NCBI RefSeq assembly: GCF_020463795.1
Contig: NZ_CP080025.1
Location: 809,001 to 873,000, forward strand
DNA from: Echinicola marina
GTDB lineage: Bacteria; Bacteroidota; Bacteroidia; Cytophagales; Cyclobacteriaceae
Reading direction: 5' to 3'
Length of the DNA: 64,000 nucleotides
Both the position numbers and the translations under genes were made by a program. How positions within the stretch are numbered: position 1 is the first letter of the stretch; every line of letters begins with the position of its first letter. This document shows, in pieces, positions 43,341-50,687 of this stretch. The notes beneath the pieces are model-generated. The model saw only the letters and a program-made list of their open reading frames with translations, ran no database searches and was not told the DNA's origin.

Positions 43341-44249
43341 TTGATAAGTCCTTATCCATACCCTCATCAAAAGATCATTAGCCCAGAAAGCCACTCCCAA
43401 AATCTGGAAATTATTGTAAAAAGACTGGACCTGATCCATCCCCTGATAAGTGGAAACAAATTCTTTAAACTTAAATACAACTTAATAGAGGCAGTCCACA
43501 GAGGGCATGACACCCTGCTAACTTTTGGAGGAGCTTATTCCAACCACATACAGGCAAGTGCCGCAGCTGCCAAAGCTGCCCAGCTAAAAGCCATAGGAAT
43601 CATCAGGGGAGAAAAACAAAAAATACTCAACCCTACTTTGGCAACCGCGGAAGAAAACGGTATGCTGCTCTCCTATATGGACAGGGAAAGCTACCGTAAA
43701 AAAGACCTTAAAGAGACTATCGAAGCCCTTCATCAGCAGTTTGGCAAATTCTTCCTTATTCCAGAAGGCGGCACCAATGAACTGGCCATAAAAGGCTGCA
43801 AGGAAATCATCAATGAAAAAGACCGACAAATGGACTTTATCTGCGCTAGCATAGGCACTGGGGGAACTATTACTGGTTTATTGGGAGCAGCTTCTGAAAG
43901 ACAAAAAGTCCTGGGCTTCTCCTCTCTAAAAGGCCACTTTATTCTCAATGAAATCGACCACCTTTTGGCAAAGTATGGGGTTCAGCCAAAATGTGCTTAT
44001 GAAATATTTACCGAATACCATTTTGGTGGTTATGCCAAACATAAACCTGAGCTCCTTAACTTTATTAAAGCCTTCAACAACCAATATCAAATCCCTCTTG
44101 ATCCCATTTACACTGGAAAACTATTCTATGGGGTATTTGACTTGATTCAAAAAGGCTATTTCCCTTCTGGCAGTAAGATCATGCTTATCCATTCTGGCGG
44201 GCTACAAGGTATAGAAGGATTCAACCAACGGCACAACGAATCTCTTTAG
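43341..44249 (+). CDS. PLP-dependent ACC deaminase / D-cysteine desulfhydrase family enzyme
   Basis: 302 residues from a TTG at 43341; the frame is closed by a stop at 43320-43322 and offers no ATG before the conserved core. K40 in SGNKFFKLKYNL is the PLP lysine. FGGAYSNHIQASAAAA and SIGTGGTITGLLGAA are the family's cofactor-binding loops, and IHSGGLQG ends the protein. True ACC deaminase and D-cysteine desulfhydrase cannot be told apart here. It diverges from rluD with a 67-bp gap. Confidence 0.82.
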   Translation: MISPYPYPHQKIISPESHSQNLEIIVKRLDLIHPLISGNKFFKLKYNLIEAVHRGHDTLLTFGGAYSNHIQASAAAAKAAQLKAIGIIRGEKQKILNPTLATAEENGMLLSYMDRESYRKKDLKETIEALHQQFGKFFLIPEGGTNELAIKGCKEIINEKDRQMDFICASIGTGGTITGLLGAASERQKVLGFSSLKGHFILNEIDHLLAKYGVQPKCAYEIFTEYHFGGYAKHKPELLNFIKAFNNQYQIPLDPIYTGKLFYGVFDLIQKGYFPSGSKIMLIHSGGLQGIEGFNQRHNESL

Positions 44250-45354
44250 GCACGCCAAGACCGCCCTGCACAAGCAGGCCAAGCAAAGTACTTGCACCCA
44301 CACCTATCTGACGCTCTCTGTATACGGCCTAGGCATGCGCTCTATTACGCCCAGAATAGGCTGTTTCAAAAATACCCACCACAAATCCATGGTTAAATTT
44401 CATTCTAAGTTTAGAACATTAATGACCTGATATTTGAAATTTAATGGGCCATCTATATTTCCTGAGGACTGATAAATTAACCATCGGTTTTATCTAGCCT
44501 TGCTAAAAAAAACAAAAGACTATTCCACATATCCACTTTGGCACCAGTATATTTTACGCTTCAAAACACGCTCTCAAAGACAGCATTGATCCCCCAGAAA
44601 TAATTGATTGAACTAGCCCATCACCAGCAAGAACTAGAAAATCCCCGACACTGGCTGGGCAGGCTTTGGGAAATCAGATAACTGAAGTAAAAATGATCCT
44701 ATATTAATGAATTTAACATTTTTAACGTCCTTGCTTTAACCCATGTTTAACCCCTAGTTAAGCCGTGTTTACCCCGTGTTTTAGCCGTGTTTCTTTTATC
44801 AGAAACTTAGGCTTGTCCCAGGGATATCTTAGAGACATCTTGGACTTGCCCCCACCTTAAACTCTAGAGGTATATGGGGACATACCTTTAAATATCCTTA
44901 CTATAAGAAGCTTAAGAACCCTGCTTTCTTTCATCTCGATAAGCCAACATTTCCTCTACTATTGTGTAAAGGAGCTGAGTGGCTAATTTGATTTTTAGAA
45001 TGCATAGGGGATAGGATAGTTCAGATATGATTTTCTTTCTTGTACCAGATTTCTACAAACTCTTAGGCCTCTATCCTCACATGGTCAAATTGCAGCATTG
45101 GGCTTTAATAGATGCATTACTATTTGACGACCAGAACAAAAGCGGATATACATAAAACTATAAAGAAGCCGTAACAAAACAATCTGTTATTGTCTCCCTA
45201 ACTTGGGAACTTGAGCTCACTTGACCTATGCTTGTGGGAGTCGATAAACCGAATCAAAAAATTACCAAAACCCAAATAACGGCCAACGACTAATCAAAGA
45301 CAAAACACTATTTGACAGTCTTTTGGTGAAACGCTATAATGTGATCACCTACTA
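44250..45354. other. 1.1-kb region without a gene
   Basis: No frame over 60 codons on either strand, and translations of the longer open stretches resemble no family. It contains a degenerate 11-nt tandem repeat (listed next) and a short inverted repeat AGGTAT/ATACCT (44868-44873, 44882-44887). Probably decayed sequence after deletion or old insertion. Confidence 0.6.
44735..44793. repeat. degenerate 11-nt tandem repeat, about five units
   Basis: Units TTTAACCCATG, TTTAACCCCTAG, TTAAGCCGTG, TTTACCCCGTG, TTTTAGCCGTG in direct succession (44735-44789), then TTTC. The consensus is near TTTAACCCCGTG; unit length varies from 10 to 12 nt. Confidence 0.7.
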
Positions 45355-45957
45355 TTATTTTCTTTCCCTATTAAAAAGTCTAGTGGTAAACCTCGGACGA
45401 TCTTCCATTACATTAAAATCATCTTCACTGATCTTCTTAACACTCTCTATGGTATAAAATGCCTTATCATTGCATCGCTTCACCTTATCCACAAATTCCT
45501 TTAGGGCATCCCTTTTCATGACCGTAAAAAGTAAATTCACTTTGCCATACCTCCCTTCAGCTCCGACACTTGTAAACCGATAATCTTTTTCCTTCATAAA
45601 TTCTATCAACTCCGGCATGGGCTCTTTGGTAATCACCCTAACCAACACCCTTCCTAAGGCCAATTTCTCTTCCACCACCATCCCCATATAGGTGCCGGCA
45701 GCAAAGCCTCCCGCATAAGCGATATAAGACAGGGGATTGTCAATATTTTGGAATATCTGCCCAATGGCCAGCAACCAGATCAAGGCCTCAAAAAACCCCA
45801 AAATGGGCGCTATATTCTTCTTGCCATTTAGCACAAACATAATTCGGAGGGTATTAATGGTAACATCCCCCACCCTAGCGAAGAATATCAAAATCGGCAT
45901 GATGACATAGGTAAATAAATTGTCATCAAAGCCCAATGTATTAAAGAAATCCTGCAT
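45355..45957 (-). CDS. DUF2179/DUF5698 membrane protein (UPF0316 type)
   Basis: 200 residues. Three membrane helices in the first half (about 18-38, 50-70, 77-95) with the conserved ARVGDVTINTLRIMFV segment of DUF5698, then a soluble C-terminal DUF2179 domain (about 100-185, LVRVITKEPMPELIEFM). Function unknown; DUF2179 domains resemble nucleotide-sensing modules. 29 bp separate it from the MFS gene upstream. Confidence 0.88.
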   Translation of the reverse strand: MQDFFNTLGFDDNLFTYVIMPILIFFARVGDVTINTLRIMFVLNGKKNIAPILGFFEALIWLLAIGQIFQNIDNPLSYIAYAGGFAAGTYMGMVVEEKLALGRVLVRVITKEPMPELIEFMKEKDYRFTSVGAEGRYGKVNLLFTVMKRDALKEFVDKVKRCNDKAFYTIESVKKISEDDFNVMEDRPRFTTRLFNRERK

Positions 45958-45986
45958 GGTAAAACCTTTTTATTATGCCTATAGTC

Positions 45987-47159
45987 TTATACTTTCACAT
46001 CCCTACCTATCCTACTCCCCAAATAAGCCAGAACAACTGAACATACCAATAATATGCCAATAAACATGTTCCAGTTCTGAAACAAATCTAATAAAAGACC
46101 TACTAGAAGTGGTCCTAAAGCAGCTAAAAAATATCCCACAGACTGGGCCATACCGGAAAGCTTGCCCGTAGTTTCTCCCTCCGTCCTCAAACCAATCAAA
46201 GTATAAATCAAACTAATGCTGGCCCCCAAACAAAGTCCAACAATCGTCAAACCAATATAAAGCAAGGCCAAACTTTTGGCAAAGAAAAAGCTGTAGCCCA
46301 AGAAAAATACCAAGCCTATCAAAACCGATATCCCTATTTGCGATTTGTATTTCACAGCTATTAAAGGCGCCAAAAATGAACCTATCAATCCAATCACCTG
46401 CATCAAACTCAGCACAAACCCTGCTTTACCTACAGAAAAACCTTTACTGATCAACAAATCAGGAAGCCATGCCACCAGGGTAAAAAACATTAATGACTGC
46501 AAGCCCATATAAATACTGACTTCCCAGGCCAACCTGGACTTCCAGACATTATTTCCAAATGAGGCACTTTCATCAGGAGCTTGGACCTTATGTTTCTTTA
46601 CCTGAGGAATCCAAACCATAATGGCCAATACAATCAGCAGCAACCAAACCAATAAGGCTCCTCTCCATCCCAAATCCATCCCAATCGCAAATGGAACACT
46701 AAGACCTGATCCTATCGCTGCAAAAAGCGACATTCCTGTGGTATATACACTCGTCATAATCCCCATTTTACCGGGCAACTTCAGCTTGATCAAGGGAATC
46801 AATAGAACATTACATAGTATTATCCCCACTCCCGTTAAAGCAGTCCCAAAATACAGTATAAAAACCCCACTCTGCACCCTAATAAAAATCCCCAAAGCCA
46901 GTATCACCAGTGCATACAGAATCGCCCTTATATTGCCCAAATAAGCCCCAATCCTACTGGCAAACAAGGAAAATACTGCAAATATCAATAAGGGAAGTGT
47001 GGTCAAAAATCCAGACCAACCATTGGACAAGCCTAAATCCTCCCTGATCATAGGTATCAACGGCCCAATAGAAGTCAAAGAAGGTCTTAGACAAAATGAC
47101 ACCAATACTATTCCCAACACCAAAAACCATTTGGCCATTTTGTCTTCTTGACTATTCAT
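45987..47159 (-). CDS. MFS transporter, CynX/NimT-like
   Basis: 390 residues with twelve predicted membrane helices in two six-helix halves. The opening VSFCLRPSLTSIGPLIPMIREDLGLS is typical of the cyanate/2-nitroimidazole transporter subgroup of the major facilitator superfamily. The substrate cannot be inferred; no cyanase gene is near. Confidence 0.85.
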   Translation of the reverse strand: MNSQEDKMAKWFLVLGIVLVSFCLRPSLTSIGPLIPMIREDLGLSNGWSGFLTTLPLLIFAVFSLFASRIGAYLGNIRAILYALVILALGIFIRVQSGVFILYFGTALTGVGIILCNVLLIPLIKLKLPGKMGIMTSVYTTGMSLFAAIGSGLSVPFAIGMDLGWRGALLVWLLLIVLAIMVWIPQVKKHKVQAPDESASFGNNVWKSRLAWEVSIYMGLQSLMFFTLVAWLPDLLISKGFSVGKAGFVLSLMQVIGLIGSFLAPLIAVKYKSQIGISVLIGLVFFLGYSFFFAKSLALLYIGLTIVGLCLGASISLIYTLIGLRTEGETTGKLSGMAQSVGYFLAALGPLLVGLLLDLFQNWNMFIGILLVCSVVLAYLGSRIGRDVKV

Positions 47160-47288
47160 ATGTATAGGTTGGTAGTTTCCTGCTTATGCATTTCCTCTAC
47201 AATATCTGCTATCTAAAATTAAAAAGAACAACATCTATTTAATGCATACAGCCCATCTCAAACTTTTCTTGGCAGCCCTTACGGAGCC

Positions 47289-48329
47289 TCAGGAATTTTG
47301 AAGTACTATGTCTTTTACACAATCCACCCAGGTATCATTTGAATTTAAACTGGGCACCAAGTCCCAATGTTCACCACCCGCTGCTTCAAATACTTCCTTA
47401 TACTCCTCTCCCACCTCAACAGTGGTTTCCAAACAATCTGCCACAAAGGCTGGAGAAAACGCCAAAACCTTCTTTGCCCCATCCCCGGCCAATTCATTGA
47501 TCTTATCTTCCGTATAAGGCTGTACCCATGGGTCCTTCCCTAATCTGGACTGAAAAGCTGTATGCACCTTATCCTTGGGCAATCCCAATTTCTCCGCCAA
47601 TAGTCGGGTAGTATAAAAACACTGTGCCCTGTAACAATACTGATTCGAAGGAGTCTGTACAGCACAGCATTTATCATTCAGCTGACAGAAACCATTACAA
47701 GAAGCTTTCTTAATCTGTCTCTCCGGTAGCCCGTGATAGGAAAACAAATAAGCATCGTATTCCTGTCCCTGCATCTTTTCATCAGCAATTTCCTTCCAAG
47801 CTTCTAAAAATAATGGATGGTCCAAAAATCTTGCTACATAATTGATGGCGGGGACCACTTGCCAATCTTTTACGACCTCCATGACCTTATGGATTACTGA
47901 ACCATTGGTAGCAGAAGCATATTGGGGAAATAAAGGCAGTACAATGATCTTTTGGACCTTAGCCTCTTGCAAGGCCCTAAGTCCTTCTTCTATACTGGGA
48001 CTTTGATACCGCATGGCCATTTCCACATGATATTTCTTTGCATCCAACTGTTGGACAAGCTTGGCCTTCAAGTCTTCGGTATGAAATAACAATGGAGAAC
48101 CTCTTTCCGTCCATAATTTTTTATATTCTACAGCAGACTTAGGTGCCCTAAAAGGTGCAATAATACCATTCACCAGAAACCACCTGGACATAAAGGGAAT
48201 GTCTATTACCCGCTCATCCATCAAAAATTCTCTCAGGTACTTCCTTACATCTGCTACTGCAGTACTGTCTGGAGTTCCCAAATTCACCAACAGCACTCCA
48301 ATTTTCGCCTTATTATTCATAAATCGCAT
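47289..48329 (-). CDS. hemH: ferrochelatase with a cysteine-rich insertion
   Basis: 346 residues (or 343 from the ATG at 48320). Inserts iron into protoporphyrin IX. Catalytic His is H199 in SYHGLPERQ; the FQSRLGKDPWVQPYT segment is the second conserved patch and E310 in CLETTVEVGEE is the conserved acid. A Cys-rich stretch between residues 211 and 237 (C211, C215, C221, C222, C232, C237) follows the catalytic His and could hold a metal or iron-sulfur cluster. No other heme gene adjoins it. Confidence 0.95.
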   Translation of the reverse strand: MRFMNNKAKIGVLLVNLGTPDSTAVADVRKYLREFLMDERVIDIPFMSRWFLVNGIIAPFRAPKSAVEYKKLWTERGSPLLFHTEDLKAKLVQQLDAKKYHVEMAMRYQSPSIEEGLRALQEAKVQKIIVLPLFPQYASATNGSVIHKVMEVVKDWQVVPAINYVARFLDHPLFLEAWKEIADEKMQGQEYDAYLFSYHGLPERQIKKASCNGFCQLNDKCCAVQTPSNQYCYRAQCFYTTRLLAEKLGLPKDKVHTAFQSRLGKDPWVQPYTEDKINELAGDGAKKVLAFSPAFVADCLETTVEVGEEYKEVFEAAGGEHWDLVPSLNSNDTWVDCVKDIVLQNS

Positions 48330-48345
48330 TGCTTTTAAAGAGAAC

Positions 48346-48353
48346 CAAAATTA
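48346..48353 (-). promoter_or_regulatory. candidate -7 box for hemH (TAATTTTG)
   Basis: Exact TAnnTTTG on the minus strand, 17 bp before the first hemH ATG. No TTTG -33 box is evident. Confidence 0.45.
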
Positions 48354-48502
48354 CAACCTATTGTTATAAATTGCTAAGTGATTAAATCAACTGAAGATTG
48401 ACAAAAACTATGAAACAATAAAAGTACGTCCAAATCAGCACTATTGGATCAATCTTTCCCATCAAATAAAAAGACTGATATTTCAAATTCATTACAAAAT
48501 AA

Positions 48503-48526
48503 AAAGCGGACCTCTCAGCCCGCTTT
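48503..48526 (-). terminator. rho-independent terminator of the DUF4168 gene
   Basis: Stem AAAGCGG (48503-48509) / CCGCTTT (48520-48526). On the minus strand it is followed by TTTATTTTG. It lies 24 bp after the DUF4168 stop. Confidence 0.7.
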
Positions 48527-48549
48527 ATTCAACCTACATTTTAAGCAAG

Positions 48550-49032
48550 TCATTCTTTGTTCATTTTTTCCTGCATTAAGGCATCTATTTTTTCTTTCAC
48601 TTTTTGATCTTGATTATAAGCCATGGATATTTGTTGAAATTTCTGCACACTAAGCGCTTCCTCTTCGATCATTTCCTGCACTTTGACCTGAACATCCTTT
48701 TGCATTTCCATTACTTTTTGTCCAGCTTGGTTGAATTTGGCCAATTCAGCGGGGTCATCTGATGCATCCTGGATATTACCGGATTGCTGCGCCCTGGCCA
48801 ATTCCTGAAATCTATTAATTTCTAGGCCTTCATCTTCTATGGCTTTTACCATTTTGCCCTGCATTTCTTGTTGAACTGGAATAATAGCTACATTGATATC
48901 TACAAACTTCTCATAGTCCTCATCGGTAAAATTATTGTCTTTAGTCGCTCCTTGAGCAAAAGCAGTTCCTTGTAAAGCAAAGAACAGAAAAGCGAATACA
49001 GAAGCTATAGATAATAGATTAATTTTTTTCAT
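48550..49032 (-). CDS. DUF4168 secreted protein
   Basis: 160 residues. Signal peptide (about 1-26, TAFAQG). The rest is all-helical with two similar halves (DINVAIIPVQQEM ... INRFQELARA; QKVMEMQKDVQVKVQEMI ... VQKFQQISMAY), the pattern of DUF4168. Function unknown. Monocistronic: 163 bp upstream spacer and its own terminator. Confidence 0.85.
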   Translation of the reverse strand: MKKINLLSIASVFAFLFFALQGTAFAQGATKDNNFTDEDYEKFVDINVAIIPVQQEMQGKMVKAIEDEGLEINRFQELARAQQSGNIQDASDDPAELAKFNQAGQKVMEMQKDVQVKVQEMIEEEALSVQKFQQISMAYNQDQKVKEKIDALMQEKMNKE

Positions 49033-49195
49033 AAAAGGTCTATTAATTTAGTAATCGTTATTTTTTTAAGTTACAAATTATTCAGGTTTTTACCATAAAA
49101 GAATTCATTTAGTTATGGTTTTGCACAAAATCCTATGAGATAAAGCCAATTATAGATAGTTTAATCTATAAACATGAAAAAATAAACAATATGCT

Positions 49196-49501
49196 TTAGA
49201 CTACTCCCTTAAGTTGTTTGAGCAAGTCTCTTTTGGTGATTATACCGCCTTTGCGCCACAGGATCTTTCCTTTTTTAAACAAGATATAATGGGGGATTGA
49301 CCTGACGGCAAAATTTAGGGCCAGCTGATTGTTCTTATCGATATTAACTTTTAATAGCTTGACTTTTCCTGAAAGCTCATCTATCACTTCTTCTAGAACA
49401 GGATCCATGGTCTGGCATGGCCCGCACCAATCTGCATAAAAATCTACCAACACCGCCTCATTGGACTGCCTGATAATGTCCTTGATCTTTTTCTTAGCCA
49501 T
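49196..49501 (-). CDS. thioredoxin-family protein
   Basis: 101 residues from the ATG at 49501; a longer reading to 49525 is less likely. Intact active site WCGPC with C26 and C29, the Trx fold order (VLVDFYADWCGPC, VKLLKVNIDKN, cis-Pro in VRSIPHYILFKKG). No signal peptide, so cytoplasmic. The spacing suits a thioredoxin, but it is shorter than TrxA at the N terminus. Confidence 0.9.
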   Translation of the reverse strand: MAKKKIKDIIRQSNEAVLVDFYADWCGPCQTMDPVLEEVIDELSGKVKLLKVNIDKNNQLALNFAVRSIPHYILFKKGKILWRKGGIITKRDLLKQLKGVV

Positions 49502-49540
49502 ATTGAAATGATTTAGGATAATCAAACATATATATAAAAC

Positions 49541-49566
49541 AAAAAGCCCGGCTGATGGCCGGGCTT
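49541..49566 (-). terminator. rho-independent terminator after the skp/ompH genes
   Basis: 9-bp stem AAGCCCGGC (49544-49552) / GCCGGGCTT (49558-49566) with a 5-nt loop; the minus strand continues TTTTTGTTTT. It ends the envelope operon before the thioredoxin gene. Confidence 0.85.
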
Positions 49567-49586
49567 CAAATGATCTTATTCAATAA

Positions 49587-50144
49587 TTACTGAGGCAATT
49601 CAGCATTCTCTGGCATTTGCTCAGGAAGCTCAATTCCTAGTTTGGCAGCTACTAATTCAGTAAACTTGTCTGCTTCCTTAGTGTAAAGCAATACTGGAGA
49701 TTGGCCCGCAGTTTCAGAGAAGATATGCGTATAATTATGCTCAGCGGCTACTGAATTAATGGCATTGAAAACCTTGGTCTGAACAGGCTCCAACAATTCG
49801 CCTAATTTCCTTTGATAAGAAACCTGGGCATCTTGTTGATATTTTTGAAATTCTTCTTGAAGTTTTTGCAATTCCTGTTGCTTAGCTGCTCTAGCTTCAT
49901 CTGTCATCGTCTGGGCAGCTTGCTGATATGATTGAAATTCTCTTTGTAAATTTTGCTCTTTGGTCTGGGCACTTGTTTGTAACTGTGTACCATAATCCTT
50001 CATATCAGCATCGATCTGCTGCATTTCCGGCATCAAGCTCATCAACACCTCTACATTGGTATAGCCAATTTTGACATCTTGGGCTTGTGCTACAAGGCAT
50101 AAACCGAACATTGCAATGGCTGAAAGGATAATTCTTACTTTCAT
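49587..50144 (-). CDS. OmpH/Skp-family periplasmic chaperone (second copy)
   Basis: 185 residues. Signal peptide ending VAQAQD; the VKIGYTNVEVLMSLMPE core begins the Skp beta domain and a long Gln/Glu-rich coiled coil (about 45-125) forms the tentacle. Skp trimers hold unfolded outer-membrane proteins. A short acidic tail (PEQMPENAELPQ) is unlike the first copy. Nineteen bp downstream of the first copy. Confidence 0.92.
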   Translation of the reverse strand: MKVRIILSAIAMFGLCLVAQAQDVKIGYTNVEVLMSLMPEMQQIDADMKDYGTQLQTSAQTKEQNLQREFQSYQQAAQTMTDEARAAKQQELQKLQEEFQKYQQDAQVSYQRKLGELLEPVQTKVFNAINSVAAEHNYTHIFSETAGQSPVLLYTKEADKFTELVAAKLGIELPEQMPENAELPQ

Positions 50145-50162
50145 AATTTTAGTTTAATTAAG

Positions 50163-50684
50163 TTATTTGTTTTCTTCTATTCCTAATTCTTCTATCACAA
50201 AATCCGAATAATCATGTACCGGATCTGTATAAATCATCGATAAATCAGCCGCTTTATCAAACATGATGGCTATGCCATTACGTTTAGCTACCTTATCAAT
50301 GGCATCAAATATCTTGGATTGCAAGGGCTGCATCAATTCGGACTGTTTCTGGAAAAATTGCCCATTGGGTCCAAAAACCCGGGTATTAAATGCTGTGGCA
50401 TTTTTTTCCTTTCCTTTGATTTCATCGAGCCGCTCTTGGTACATTTCCTCTGTCAGCAGGACTTCTTCCGCTTTGAGCGCACTGTACATTTCCTTGATCT
50501 CATTCTCCAAATTCTGTGCCTCTTTTTTCCAAGTATCTCCTAAACTCTTCAATTCCTTCTGAACCACCTTATAATCAGGATGCTTATTCAGCACGTATTC
50601 AGAATCCACATAGCCTATCTTCTGCGCCATGACGGCGGGACTGAACAAAAATAGTAAAAGTACTAATTTCAGACACTTTTTCAT
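50163..50684 (-). CDS. OmpH/Skp-family periplasmic chaperone (first copy)
   Basis: 173 residues with signal peptide (about 1-20, VMAQK). Core KIGYVDSEYVLNKHPDYK, then a coiled coil of about 75 residues. Located 4 bp after bamA, so it is cotranslated with its functional partner. Tandem skp/ompH genes after bamA are common in this phylum and probably arose by duplication. Confidence 0.93.
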   Translation of the reverse strand: MKKCLKLVLLLFLFSPAVMAQKIGYVDSEYVLNKHPDYKVVQKELKSLGDTWKKEAQNLENEIKEMYSALKAEEVLLTEEMYQERLDEIKGKEKNATAFNTRVFGPNGQFFQKQSELMQPLQSKIFDAIDKVAKRNGIAIMFDKAADLSMIYTDPVHDYSDFVIEELGIEENK

Positions 50685-50687
50685 GTA

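Noticed and set aside
44250-45354. Degenerate transposase or pseudogene
   Set aside because: Reading several frames gave frequent stops and no recognisable motif; not supported enough to list.
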